This document shows, piece after piece, positions 10,901 to 22,095 of a DNA stretch of 64,000 nt; positions within the stretch are counted from its first letter, which is position 1; each line of letters begins with the position of its first letter. Position numbers and translations under genes: made by a program. Origin of the DNA: Ifrita kowaldi (lineage: Eukaryota; Chordata; Aves; Passeriformes; Cinclosomatidae); contig VZRS01002658.1 of the NCBI GenBank assembly GCA_013398055.1, positions 171,732 through 235,731 of the forward strand. Direction: 5' to 3'. The notes under the pieces were generated by a model. That model had not been told where the DNA came from. It ran no database searches and saw nothing but the letters and a program-made list of their open reading frames with translations.

Positions 10901-13900
10901 TTTTCAGCCTTTTCAACAAACCAGCTGGAATGCCTCCTTTTGCTCCTCAGGGGTTTCCATTTCTCCCTCCATATCCACCTCAAGAAACAAACAGAACAAT
11001 GGCAGCCATGCCCGTTTCTGAATCAGTTTCTTCAAGCTACACTACAGACAAGCCTGCTGCTCCCTCCTATGGCTTGATTGCTGATCTGCCACTGCCTGTT
11101 CCAACAGCAGAAGCGGTGCTTCAGGTCTGTGTGCTGAATTTTGCTGCTTAAGCTGTCATACACTGGGTATAAGTTCCCTCGAGGACACGTAGGACATTGC
11201 TGTAAAACTCAAGGAAGCACCTGAGTGACTGCACTTCATTGTTTTGCTGGTGCTAGGAAAACAAAACTGTCATTCTGGCTTTGACGAAAAGTTTTTTAGA
11301 ACTTGAAGTCAATGCAACAAGTTTGTCTGAGTTTCAATGAAACTAGTGTTATGCTAAAGATCTTTGATTCTTAGGGGGTTTTGTCTTGAAACTGCACTCC
11401 CTCATAGTGCAGCTGTAGCTGTATCTCCAACCACAGAATTTGTTTTTTTCTTTCTTTCCTGCTCAGAACCTATTAGGTGAGGGCAATGTGCAATCTCAAG
11501 CCTTTATATGTAGAGTTTTATCTTGCATGTTTATACTGAAGCTCCCTATTGCTGATGAACTCTGGAAGAAGTTTTATTTTTAGTAAAACTGTGTAGCTAA
11601 ATGTTTAGTCTTTAATCAAATCATGTTTATAGAAACAAGTTTTCTTAGGCTTGGAAGGCACTTTTCTGGCTTTGTAGAGTTTAAATTTTCTACATTATAT
11701 GGAGACAGCTGTTTTTTCCTTGTCTAAAACATTTCTTTTTTGAGGGATTATAGCTTTAAAAACCACATGAAAGAGATCAAAATGTCAATCTCCTTCTCTG
11801 TTCTCACTTCCCTGAGTTTTACTATTCCTGTGTATTTCCTCAGTCATCCAATTGTTTTCAAATGAAGGACATGGCAAAACAGAATTATTTTCCTCCAAAA
11901 GTGACTCGTCTTTTATGTCATGCCACCCCAAACATCTCCAAGCATTTTGTTGCATTGGTTGAGTTGTATTCTGTTCAAAGTGCTACTGCGTCTTACTGCT
12001 TTTCCTGCTTTTCTTGTTGCTGCCAAATACTCATCTTCAGTTTTTGATTAATCGGGTTAAATATAAAGAAATTGCTCTTCAAAAACTTACTAAGCATTTC
12101 TAAACTTTGGTTCAGGTTGGCCAGAACGGATTTACATACAAGATGCCTGATATTCCTGATACCTTTCCAGAACTCTCAGAACTAAGGTAAATTTTCAGAA
12201 GGTAGCTGAACTTTACATAGTTATTAAAAGGCAATTACTGCTGGTCTGTATCTGATTTTTGTCAGAAGTCTACACATCACTGAAAGGGTTTTGTAGAAAT
12301 CATGAATAGGAGAACTACCATGTACCAAAACATTGGAGTCATAAAATAACCCAGCCTTGTATTCCTATGTGCTGCTTCTTTAGGGTTTTGTTGGCAGGAA
12401 CACTACTTGATTCAACACCAGGAAAAAGAGTATTTACTTTTATGTTTTCTAGCTATCAGTGTTTTGCTGTTCAATAAGCTTAACTTTTGAAGGAGGAAAT
12501 AGGACAGCTTGAGGCTGGTTCACAAAGTACATTCTCTTAAACTCCAAAGAACTGTAGTGCAAGGTAAACGGTGAACTGTTTTGTGAGCAGCTCAGCATGT
12601 TCAGGGGGGGCTGGGTTAGACAAATCCAGGTGGTAAGTGTGCCAGCTGTCCCAGTGCAAATCACTGCTACATCTACATACTTTATACAATACTGCACAAA
12701 TACTTTCATCACCTTGTCATTATTCAAACAAACTGTATTAGTTATTATTCCCAGCAGCTTGCTCGGATCTAATGGGACAGCTTCCTAGATCAGTTATGTG
12801 GGATAGAATCGTTACAATTCACTATTAACTCCTTCAGATCTCACATCTTTCCGGTGCTGTCATAGTCAAGCAATTGAAAACTCTGTTCTCTCAGCTGAGG
12901 TGGTGTTTTTCTTTTCTTTTGACACCTCCCAAAGAGCCTGTTTAGTGTAGCTGACTCAGCTGTAAGTTCTAGCAGCATCCTTATTACATAACAGCAAGTT
13001 AAGATTTTTGCAGGGAAGTGTAATATGTTTGTTTAAGCAAAACATTTTAATCAAGCCTGGTCCTTTCATGAAGACTGGATTAAAATGCCATAATTCTTCT
13101 GTTGGTAGTTGAGTTGAATGACAATGGTATTGAAGCTGTTCTGAATAGTTCTGTTCATATACATGGCAAGGTTTTGGTAGCTGGGGAGCTTTTTGAGTGG
13201 CCTTTGTGAGAAAGGGTCAGGAGCTGCCCCTATGCCAGGCACAGCTGGTTTGGCAGCCAACACACTGCAGGGTAGCTGAGTCTGTTAGTGAAGCAGGTAC
13301 TGCCTCTGAAAACACTTTCAAAAGAGCAGAGGCAGTGAGGAGTTAGGGGAGGAATGGAAAAGTGTGATAATCTGCAAATACCAAGGTCAGAGAAGAAGGG
13401 GGAGAAGGAGGTGCTCCAAGTGCCAAAGCAGTTACTTTTCTGCAGCCCACAGAAGTTTTGGAAAAGACCACAGTAGAACAGGTATTTTAAAAATGTACCC
13501 TGTAGCCGTGAGAGAACGTTGCTGGAGCAGTTGTCCACACTGCAGTCCAGGAAAGACCCCATGTTGGAGCAGGCAGGTACATCCTGAAGGAAACTGCAGC
13601 CAGGTATTACCCAGAGAGACCGGAGTAGTCTCTCCTGCCAGGAACTGATTGCAACCTGTGGAGCAGGGGTAAAGTGTGAGAAGGAAGGAGAAGCAGAGGT
13701 GAACTGTTAGGGACTGACTGCTAGACCTGCAATTCCCCCTTGCCCCAAGGAGCGGGAGGCCAGGGGAGGTGGTGTTGGGAATGAAGGAATGAAGTTGAAC
13801 CTGAGCAAAAACGGAGCAAAATGTTGTAGTTTTTGCCTTTCTTGCTCACCATCCAACTCTTACTCTAATTGACAATAAATTCAGTTAAATTTTTCCAAGT

Positions 13901-16900
13901 GTGTTTTGTGTGTGATTGTAATTGGTAAGTGTTTTTATCTCAACCCCTGAAATTTTCCTCCATAGCCTGTTGAGGAGGGGGACTGGGAGAGCAGCTGGGT
14001 GGACATCTGGCAGCTGGACACAGTCAACCCACTATAGTAGCATTATGGGAAGTAAGACTTGAAATGGGAGATACTTTTTAACATGCTGCTTTTTAAATTC
14101 ACTGCTGCACATAGTAGAGCCCACGATCCAGGAGAAAGGGGAAAAATAAGTTGTGGTCAAATGTCGTATTTGTAAAGTAAAAAAAAAACCCTTAAACTTT
14201 GGTAGAAAATAATTATTTTACATGTGGTGTTTTCTGTTAGATTTAAGTCTACTTTCTTTCTGTTTGAATACAGTATATCACAGCTGACCAGTATGAATGA
14301 GCAAGAGGAGGTGTTACTGGAACAGTTTGTGACTCTTCCACAACTGAAGCAAGTCATTACTGATAGAGATGAGTTAGTTAAAAGCATTGAAGAGTTGGCA
14401 AGTAAGCTGTCAAAATGTTAACATGTGTGACTGTGTTCTGTGAACAAAATCCTTTAAAAAAAAGTAGTAATGGTGATTTTATTTTGCAGAAAAAAACTTA
14501 TTGCTGGAGCCTAGTCTCGAGGCAAAAAGACAGACGGTGTTGGATAAAGTAAGTGAACAATAAAGTCATCTTCAGATATATTAGTGGTAATATCTGGGGT
14601 TTTTTCAAGGTGACAATGTTCTTTTTCTTCTTCCTTCCAGTATGAGCAACTCACGCAAATGAAAGCAGCCTTTGAAAAAAAGATGCAAAGACAGCATGAA
14701 CTTAGTGAGGTATAATTCCTATATGTCAACCTTTAAGAATATTTCGGTAAATCTGAACTTTTGATTTGCATCTTTAACCATTAAGAATATTCTTTTGGTT
14801 AAACTCTGATTTAATATGAAGTAGATTAAGTATTTCATGCAGTATGAAAAAAATGGGATGATGTACCAAAAAGTTAAAAGCAAAGCAATGGATTTTTTGG
14901 CTGGGTTTTTGTTTTTTACTGCTACAATAGAAGCAAAGTTGGAAGAAAAGAGTGATGTTCATCTAGAGCTGTTTAGTACAATCCCGGTCCAAACCAGTTT
15001 TAAGAATAGAATAATTTTTAAAGAAGACTTGCTCAATTAATGCTACTCATTTAACATTATGAGCTTGTAAAACTGTACCAGATGAAAGTGCTCAATAACT
15101 TCAGAAACCTAAATTCTGCATTTCACTGGGCATGCTTACTTTGGTCAATATGTTGTATGTGCTGTTACACCTTGCACATTCTACAGCACAAATAGCGTAA
15201 AGCTATTACTTCAGAAAAATATCTTGGTATGTTTACCAGGGTATTCATTAGAAGATGTAGCTTCTAATAAACCACTTTCTGCACTAAAATCTTCATAAAT
15301 TGCAAGACTCATCACCTGAGAATGCAACAGTCCATCAAATTAGCATGCATAGTACCTGAATTTCAGAATGCCCCCAAAATAACAAAATACAAAACAACGA
15401 AAAAAAAAAAAACCAAAAAAAAAACCACCAAAAAACAAACCCAGAAAGTTGCATGACAGCAAACCAAATGATTTCATAGATGATCTACTTGTATTAGAGG
15501 TTTCCTTACTTGAAAACCAGACCAGTCTGACTCCTAATGCCTCTTTTGACTTCAAAGTGGGCAGAGGTAGTTGACATTGATAAGCCTTCTATTTTTGGAA
15601 GAAACCACTTAAGAACAGGACATAATATCCTACTGCTGTGTTCTTTTTTCTAAGTTAGATTTGCTGATTCAATTTAATGATGGATAGGAAGCTGAGAGTT
15701 GAGGAGTAGCAGCTGAATTTTTCTGCTTTTTTCCCATATATGCTATAGCTTCATATATTGATGTTTGCTGTGCACTACATGGTATCTCCTGCTCTCTTTC
15801 CTTCAGATTTCCAGACCAGTATTTTTACTTGTACTGTGAGTGAATTTTAGTCATCTTTTATTAGAGCAAACTCTCTGTATTTTGTTCAAGATTAATTTAA
15901 CAGGAAATTTTTGATTACATTCTGATTACATTTTACAGTACATAAGTAAAATATTTTTCATAGGGTAGATGAAGGTTAGACCAAGCATCTAAAATCTATA
16001 AATACCTTAATTTTGCAGTTCTGGCTCTGTACAGACTCCTACTGGATGTGAATCATGTCCTGATTAACTGCCCAGACATATTAGGGAAAAAATAATGAAA
16101 TTGTATGCAATAAACAGAAGTAAGGTTTGAGGTTTATAAGAACAGAAAAATGAGTATACTGGTTTAGATTAGCAGCCCATCTACTTGTTGAGTAGGTGCT
16201 TTTTGCTTTCCTATCTTCTTCTCCACAATCATTTCAAGAGTATTTAAAAGCTGAACAGTAAGTGCTTTTTTATCTTTTTATACTTCTCAGGTTCACAACT
16301 GATTTTCAAAAGTAGATCCTATTTATTGAAGACACTTGAAATGTTAGTTCTACTCAGAAATCATGCACTTGAGAACTTGTCAGATTTCCAAGCTGGATGC
16401 TTTCTACAGTGTAGGGTAAAAGTTGAAAAACTTCATTCGTTTGTGTGAATGAGTTGTGTATCAAGACCTAAATTAGCAACATTTTCCTCACATTGAATCC
16501 TTTCTAGTTTAACAAGCTATGCTGTTTCTTGGAGATGGAGCTTCATCTGGTTACTTAGGCTTTTATGTAGTAAATAGTGGTCTATCCACATGTTCCATAT
16601 TTATATAGTCATTTATCTTCTTGGAAATGTAAGTTTTAATGGACAGGTTAATATTTCGTTGGACTTTTTATTTTCTTAGAGTTGCAGTCCAAGTGCTCTG
16701 CAGGCCAGACTTAAAGTAGCTGCTCATGAAGCTGAAGAGGAGTCTGACACTATTGCAGAAGACTTCTTGGAAGGCAAAACAGAGATAGATGACTTTCTTA
16801 GTAGTTTCATGGAAAAAAGAACGGTATGTAATATACAAATAGTTCTAATCCAAGATATGTACAACACATAGTGGATTAAGTTTAGGCCTTTTTTTTTTAA

Positions 16901-17933
16901 GAGTTTAGGCCTTTTTTTTTTTAAGAGTTTGAGCAGTCCTGTAATTCAGAACAGTGCTTTAGTGAGCTTTGACAGAAGGAAAAAATATCCTTAAATGGCT
17001 TCAGTCTATTTAGACTATAATCTGCATGCTAAAGGCACGTATTTTTAAGACAGCAGTGCAAAAGTCTCCTGTGTTAGACCTTATTCATGTGTTGTTGCAG
17101 ATATTTTTGTGCCAGTTTCTTCTATATCTTGTATAGATACTGGGGAAGATAGGCACATGCTAAATTTCAAATTTGGAAGGTTGGCATAAACTGACATGTT
17201 GCATTAAACAACCTTCCTACATTAAAACAATGTTTTATTTATGAAACTTCTTAAACAAATTCTGTTGATGGCTATCATCAAATAAGTAACTGAGGTTCAA
17301 AACCCACCCTTCTTGCTCATGCTGTGACAAAAGTAATTTGCCAAGTAGTCTGCCTTTCGTTAAAGATGCCCAATAAATGCATTTTATAACATTGAAAACA
17401 ATCCTCTTGTAAGCAATTTTGGATGGAATAACTTTATCAGTACAGACTGTTTTGCAGCCCGAAGCTTGGAAGGGAGGTAGGTCAGGTGGGTTTTCGTTTT
17501 TTTAAAGAGCTTGTAAAGAGCTAAATCATTCGGGAGAAACTGCTGTATGCATTATAAAAACTTGCATCTAGAATTCAGTCTTGTGTGTCTTGTTTCATAG
17601 CTCTGCCACTGCAGACGAGCCAAAGAGGAAAAACTTCAACAGGCAATAGCAATGCACAGCCAATTTCATGCTCCGCTATAGGTAAACTTTGTTTTTTAAA
17701 CAATTTACCTCATTGTTACACACTTGGTAACTGCAAATGGATTTGTTACAGTGCTTAGTGTTCTACTAACACTTTCTGTGGAAATCAAGTATGTCCTACA
17801 TCTGTTGTTACTTGTTTAAAGTTATTTAAAACATAACTTCTGGAGAAATTAAAATATCTAATTATGGAAATTTGTCTTTACAGACTTCCTGCAAACTACA
17901 CCTGCCAAGAGAACGAATGAAAAACCCAATAAA
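7847..17933 (+). CDS. VPS37A: VPS37A, ESCRT-I subunit (exons 2-12; first exon not visible)
   Basis: VPS37A is a subunit of ESCRT-I, with TSG101, VPS28 and MVB12/UBAP1, and sorts ubiquitinated membrane proteins into multivesicular bodies. Ten coding exons join without phase conflict: 7847-7921, 8906-9020, 9873-9973, 10908-11124, 12116-12186, 14274-14401, 14490-14548, 14641-14709, 16680-16823 and 17601-17681. They give 352 residues plus stop, starting IAEIQKDVEYRLPF and ending QFHAPL. Residues from exons 2-4 form the UEV-like N-terminal domain. Exon 5 is the Pro-rich linker, and exons 7-11 form the helical Mod(r) domain that binds TSG101 and VPS28. The human protein is 397 residues, so about 42-45 N-terminal residues (exon 1) are missing, probably in the gap at 4364. 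The TAG stop at 17679-17681 is followed directly by a splice donor, and exon 12 (from 17884) is 3' UTR. It is transcribed divergently from CNOT7 and convergently with MTMR7. Confidence 0.95.
8503..8640 (+). repeat. tRNA-Ile-derived SINE with CR1-type tail (TguSINE1-like)
   Basis: The left part, about 8503-8580, reads like a decayed tRNA-Ile(AAT) gene: AGTTGGTCAGAGCGTTGTGC (A-box half and D arm), CTAATAACACCAAGGTC (anticodon loop with AAT) and GGGTTCGGTGC (B box). The right part has TGGACTCAGTGATCCTTG, GGGTCCCTTCCAAC and a final ATTCTGTGAT, the 3' tail shared with CR1 LINEs that lets CR1 machinery copy it. This head-plus-tail design is that of passerine TguSINE1. It lies in VPS37A intron 2 in the sense direction. 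It is not a functional tRNA gene: the acceptor stem is not intact. Confidence 0.8.
8906..9020 (+). CDS. VPS37A: VPS37A coding exon 3
   Basis: The acceptor is TTGTATTTGCAG and the donor is AGTAAT before GTATGT. The 115 bases complete Ile and encode LLPPQFPQEKPVISVF through GVYVTGPLISN. This is part of the UEV-like domain; the PPxFP and HHLMDKQG segments are characteristic of VPS37A. Confidence 0.94.
9873..9973 (+). CDS. VPS37A: VPS37A coding exon 4
   Basis: The acceptor is TTTTTACCAG and the donor is CCATA before GTAAGTT. It encodes FTMHSDLGKIIQSLL through APSSTSFP plus TA of a Tyr codon. This is the end of the UEV-like domain. Confidence 0.94.
10908..11124 (+). CDS. VPS37A: VPS37A coding exon 5 (Pro-rich linker)
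   Basis: The acceptor is GCTTGTTTTCAG and the donor is CTTCAG before GTCTGT. The 217 bases complete Tyr and encode a Pro/Ser/Thr-rich linker that includes GFPFLPPYPPQE. It is the least conserved part of the protein, with many changes from the human sequence. Confidence 0.92.
12116..12186 (+). CDS. VPS37A: VPS37A coding exon 6
   Basis: The acceptor is TTGGTTCAG and the donor is CTAAG before GTAAAT. It encodes VGQNGFTYKMPDIPD to FPELSEL plus AG of a Ser codon. Confidence 0.93.
13240..14034 (+). mobile_element. Avian endogenous retrovirus LTR-type element, decayed
   Basis: This is a GC-richer island within AT-rich VPS37A intron 6. It has the hallmarks of a common bird ERV repeat: repeated GGAGCAG-type units with CCACACTGCAGTCCAGG and CCCATGTTGGAGCAGG, then GACAATAAATTCAG (poly(A) signal at about 13871), then GTAATTGGTAAGTG, TTATCTCAACCC, GAGGAGGGGGACTGGGAGAG and a terminal CAGTCAACCCACTA. 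No gag, pol or env frame is present. The 3' end near 14034 is fairly clear and the 5' border is approximate. It has the same orientation as VPS37A. Confidence 0.6.
14274..14401 (+). CDS. VPS37A: VPS37A coding exon 7 (start of Mod(r) domain)
   Basis: The acceptor is TTTGAATACAG and the donor is GCA-A before GTAAGC. It completes Ser and encodes ISQLTSMNEQEEVLL through DELVKSIEELA, the first helices of the Mod(r) domain. Confidence 0.94.
14490..14548 (+). CDS. VPS37A: VPS37A coding exon 8
   Basis: A short 59-base exon between 88-bp and 92-bp introns. The acceptor is ATTTTGCAG and the donor is GATAAA before GTAAGT. It encodes KKNLLLEPSLEAKRQT to VLDK, part of the Mod(r) coiled region. Confidence 0.94.
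14641..14709 (+). CDS. VPS37A: VPS37A coding exon 9
   Basis: The acceptor is TTCCTTCCAG and the donor is AGTGAG before GTATAA. The 69 bases (23 codons) encode YEQLTQMKAAFEKKMQ to RQHELSE, a helical coiled-coil segment. Confidence 0.94.
16680..16823 (+). CDS. VPS37A: VPS37A coding exon 10
   Basis: The acceptor is TTATTTTCTTAG and the donor is AGAACG before GTATGT. The 48 codons run SCSPSALQARLKVAAH through DDFLSSFMEKRT. This is the strongly conserved core of Mod(r). Confidence 0.95.
16879..16928. repeat. Two-copy tandem duplication with poly-T
   Basis: A unit of about 24-25 bp, GTTTAGGCC followed by ten or more T then AAGA, occurs twice back to back. It is probably replication slippage in VPS37A intron 10. 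Confidence 0.85.
17601..17681 (+). CDS. VPS37A: VPS37A last coding exon (exon 11)
   Basis: The acceptor is TTGTTTCATAG. It encodes LCHCRRAKEEKLQQA to HSQFHAPL and the TAG stop at 17679-17681. The stop is immediately followed by GTAAAC, a splice donor, so the 3' UTR continues in another exon. Confidence 0.94.
   Translation, partial: LCHCRRAKEEKLQQAIAMHSQFHAPL
17884..17933 (+). other. VPS37A: VPS37A 3' UTR exon and candidate poly(A) signals
   Basis: The acceptor TTGTCTTTACAG ends at 17883. The exon contains AATAAA at 17928-17933, only 44 bases in. A second AATAAA lies at 18503-18508, so longer transcripts reaching about 18.5 kb are possible. No coding potential is seen. The end point given is a signal position, not a mapped cleavage site. 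Confidence 0.65.
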
Positions 17934-18199
17934 GCACACTTTTTAATAACTATTATTTGCAAATAAGCATTTCATCTTATCTGGTTGTATTTATAGAAGA
18001 GATTGTATACAGAGTTGGGATGGTTTTTGTACAAATTAGAATGTCTCTTTATATTCTCATTGTACTCAAGAATCCTTCTATTGCAATCTTTGCATTAATT
18101 TCTTGTATTTATTGTTGATAGTTATAATATTTAAGTTCCCTGCTGCTATACTCCATTATTCAGAGATTAAATATCTAAACATGTAATTTTGACTAGCTT

Positions 18200-21100
18200 T
18201 TTACATTTTTATAAAAACATAATTCATATCTTTTGTATTTTGAACTTTAACCATAGATTTGGCTTAATCTGTGGAAGACTTTAAGTGTTGATAGGACTTT
18301 GGAAACTAAAAAAAGTTCTTAATGGAGATTGTCAGTGGATTCACAAGCTGTCTTTTCTTGAAGCCAAAATATTAAAGAACAAGTTTTTTTTACTTCTAAG
18401 TAATAACAGAAAACTAAGTGTAGCTTGTATTGTGTTTTGGATAAGTAGATTGGGGATTAAGCAAAGGATGTGTTGGAAAAAATTATATTGGAATCAAAAT
18501 AGAATAAATGATCTCTGCCTAGATTTGGTATGTTGCTTAGTAGCACTGATGCACTGATTTTCAAGAGTGGCTTGGTACCTTCCACTAATTAAACACAATT
18601 TTCATCTAACAATTTCATTTTCTTTTTTTTTTGTTCATAAAGGAATAATAATCAGGTCACTTTCCTGTTTCTGTTTTATGCAGTATAAATATGTTCATCA
18701 TGCGAGGAACTCAGAAGTACTTTACAAAAACTAGTTCTGAAGTTCTTTGGAAAATAGCAATTATTTTTTCCTATTTTTCCTGTTAAGAAACAAACTAATT
18801 TGGTTGGAGTTGTATAGTGTCATATGATAAGGCAAGTGATCAAATTTGGAAGGGAAACTTAATTCTGCGCTTTAATCAATGAATCTTGCCTCTGGTAAGA
18901 TGACAGTCTTAGGATTGCGGTATATCTGGTGAGAATGGATAGGAGCAAATGCAATATTCTGCAGGAGAAAAATACAGCCCCTAAATACATGCATGTATTT
19001 TCTCTCTTTCTGTTGCAAGAAGACACGTTCTTTCTCTTAACCTTCTCAATGCATTAGGTTTTCATGGAGACAGTCAAGAACAAAGGAGGAGCAGTAGAAG
19101 GAATTGTACAGTTTTGAGAGTTAAAGAGGATTAGGTGCTGATTAAGTAATGTATCAGAAATCCTGCTTCTTTCTTGTCAGGAAGCAGTCTGGAGATAAAC
19201 CTCTTAGCCAAGACTCTATGTTACCTAGATCAGATCACAGAATATGGCAGGTTCAAGTCTCAAGCTACAGCACAAGCACAGTCCAAACATGTGCTTTTCC
19301 GTGTCACTGATCTTCAGTCCTAAACTTGATATTCTTCCAGCAAAATGTGGTATTTCTTCTGAATGGAGAAGAGTGAATAAGGGAAATCACGTAAGTGCAA
19401 GAAGTTCCCCAGGGTCTTCAGTCTCAGCCCTGCCATTCGTTACAGTTATGTGGTTGTCTGTGGTAGTCGGTGAACACCTGTGTGTTGGGGCTGCCATGGG
19501 TGTTTCTCCAGGTTGCAGGTTTCTGTGAAGTTAATGTGTTCCAGTTTAAACTCCCCGGTTGGCTGATGGCCTCAGCCCCTGGTCCATCCCCTGGGGCTCT
19601 CCCACTGGTCCCTGTTCCCTGACCCTGCCTTCCCCTAGCCCCGAGAAAAACTTGTGTAAGTCATTATACTTCGGATTTGCTCGTCTCCCTTCGATGGGTG
19701 AGGATGCTCGCCTGTTGGAATAAAGGCCACAGCAGATTCCCTTCCCAGCTCTTTGTTACCTACTCATGTTACTGAACCTGCCCTGGTTCTGTGGGAGCTC
19801 ACGGGACCCCACGGAACTGGCAGGTAAATAGTAACAGTTGTCCTAAGCTGCTGCTTTTCAGGGTGAATAAACTATTCACTGGTATTTTATAGGACTTATT
19901 TTAAAGCTGATCCAAATTCTGAGATTAGATGCCCCAAGAAAATAGATCTGTGGTCCAAATCAAAGATACTTAGGTGTCTGAAAAAAAATCAACACTTTGT
20001 AAGTGGAATGGTTAAGCAGTAATTTTAGAGGATCTTATTCCAAAAAATGTGCTGCTTGTATATTGACATAGCACTTCTGCTAATGTGCTAACTAAAGCCT
20101 TAGATTATGTAGGCATCCAAGTGATTCTGAACTTGGGTCTATGAGTAGTATGATTTCTGCAGCTGTGGAGAAGAGCTAGATGTAAGTTATCACTGTTATC
20201 TTCTTGGCAAAATCCCATCTCTTTTTGTGCTGAGTTGTTGTTTCTGATCTCTTTCTGAGGATCTAGTTAACACTCACGACTAAACACAATTCTGTATGGA
20301 GCTGTTTTGTTGTTGTTGTTTCTTCCTTGTGAATAGAGAAAGGAATGGATGACCAGACATCTGGTGCTCTTGCTGTATTGGGCTAGTATCTTCTTTATAC
20401 ATTTTATAACAGCATGGAAGGGCAGGCTTCTGTTCTCATCTGCCAGGTATTATGGAGCTCTACTGTCACTGAACTCTTTAGCCAGGTCACCTTCAGGGGA
20501 TTTACTAGTCCAAGTTCTGGACACTTCAGCTTTTCCTCTTACATCAGCTTTCCTCTTACTTTTGTGAGCAAATTTTTAAATTGGGAACTTCTCCATGGAG
20601 TCTTTCTGATGGTAGTGGATTAGAATCTACAAGAAAATGTCAGTGTTCAGTGTTAAGTTCAGTGTTTGTTGTTCAAGGATTTGAAAGTTAAGTTCTCTTT
20701 TCTCCCTTTCTATTCTCTGATATCATTGTTCCTGTTCTTCGGATTTTTTTCCCTTATTTTTAGCCTCTGCAGTCACAAACCCATCCTCTAGTAAAGAAGC
20801 ACAGAAGTCTCTGTATTCAATGATGATGTATACTGGATTAGCTGCAGGAATCCTGTCACATCCAAGAATGTCCAGCCTGTTTCTGGTCTTTAAAGGCCAA
20901 CCTGTTGCTGGTTGGGGTGGTTTTCGAGGGGTGTTTTTTGTTGTTTTGTTTTTCTTTTCTTTTAGTCCTACACTGGTTGAGCCTTTCATGGTCTGCTTTC
21001 ACCAGAAGACTAGGTACAACACTGATAACACAGTCAGAGTTAGGGGTTTTTGCTTCTAGCATGCTGGTAGCTCACTGTTAAGCACATTTTTTACCTTATT

Positions 21101-21460
21101 TTGCCAAAATATGGAGTGTAGGTGTAAATTCAGCTTTAAGCAGTTCCCCCCATAAAGTGTAAGAGAATGGCAGCTGCTGTTAGATGCATATTTTAAAGGT
21201 TTTTGAAATATGTCAAGTGAACTTTTAAGCAGTCTGGAATAACAGGCTATGTACAATGACTTGTTTCTTGGGAGCCTTGCACAATGTCATGCTCAGGTGT
21301 TCTCTGAATGGGAAAGTCAGCTCAGTGAACAAGAAATACAGGAATAAGGAGATGGCTCATCTCTGATGTTGCAGAAGTTTGAGAGGGGGTGTACTTTCTG
21401 TGTTGTAACTGCTAATTGAGTCTGGGGTTTGCCTAATTTTAATACCTGATCTTACTGCTA
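18200..21460. other. Intergenic region between VPS37A and MTMR7, left half
   Basis: Apart from an LTR at 19524-19836 this is AT-rich sequence with a short GTT-repeat near 20309. Open frames near 18285, 19244, 20349, 20723 and 20820 overlap one another on both strands and match nothing I recognise. Confidence 0.65.
19524..19836 (+). mobile_element. ERV solo-LTR-like element
   Basis: A GC-rich block about 313 bp long that starts TGTGAAGTTAATGTG and ends TAGTAACA. It contains AATAAA at 19719-19724 followed by GGCCACAGCAGATTCCC, and a TGTGGGAGCTCACGGGAC segment typical of avian ERV LTRs as I recall them. No clear target-site duplication is visible, and no coding frame of a retrovirus flanks it. 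Confidence 0.5.
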
Positions 21461-22095
21461 GATCACAGAATGGGCCAGGTTGGAAGGGTCCACGTTAGGT
21501 CATTTGGTCCAACTTCCCTGCTCAAGCAGGATCATCCTAGAGCACAGGGCACAGGTTTGTGTCCAGGCAGTTCTGGAGTATCTCCATTGAGGGAGACTCC
21601 ACAGCCTCTCTGGGCAATCTGTTCCAGCGCGTGGCCACCCACACATTAAAGAACTTCCTCATATTCAGATGGAACTTCCTGGGCATCAGTTTCTGCCATT
21701 TGCCTCTTGTGGTATTGTTCAGCACCACCAAGAAAAGCCTGGCGCCTTTCTCTTGACACCGTTTCTTCAGATACTTACAGACATTGATGGGGTCCCCTCT
21801 CAGTCTTCGCCAGACTAAACAAGCCCAGCTCCCTCAGGCTATTCTCATAAGTGAGGTGTTCCACTCATTCTCTGCTGGACCCTCTCCAGGAGCTGCATGT
21901 CTTCCTTGTACTGACAAACCCAGAACTGTTCTTACTCAGGTGTAGGACCGTGCATTTGCCTTTGTTGAATTTCAGAAGGTTCTTCTCTGCCCATCCCTCC
22001 AGTCTGTCGAGATCCTTCTGAAGGGCTGCACAGCACTCTGGGATGTTGGCTGCTCCTCCCAGCTTTGTGCCATCAGTGAACTTGCTGAGGAGGCA
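21461..22095 (-). mobile_element. CR1 LINE 3' fragment, antisense to the plus strand
   Basis: On the plus strand it begins ATCACAGAATGGGCCAGG, TTGGAAGGGTCC, the reverse complement of the CR1 3' end. It continues through GGGAGACTCCACAGCCTC and CTGGGCAATCTGTTCCAGC, GGTCCCCTCTCAGTCTTC and GTGCATTTGCCTTTGTTG, all CR1 landmarks. The minus-strand translation at 21537-21731 keeps the reverse-transcriptase tail motif W-N-R-L-P-R-E-A-V-E-S-P-S. It is 5'-truncated, as usual for CR1, and an internal deletion is likely near 21920. It lies between the two convergent gene ends. Confidence 0.85.

Larger units (their letters stand above)
9021..12115 (+). other. VPS37A: VPS37A introns 3-5
   Basis: Introns at 9021-9872, 9974-10907 and 11125-12115. 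They are AT-rich and contain T-runs. I recognised no interspersed repeat or non-coding RNA in them. Confidence 0.7.
14710..17600 (+). other. VPS37A: VPS37A introns 9 and 10
   Basis: Intron 9 (14710-16679) has an A-rich simple stretch at about 15399-15441 broken by CC and G. Intron 10 (16824-17600) has a two-copy tandem repeat at about 16879-16928. Nothing else is recognisable. Confidence 0.7.
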
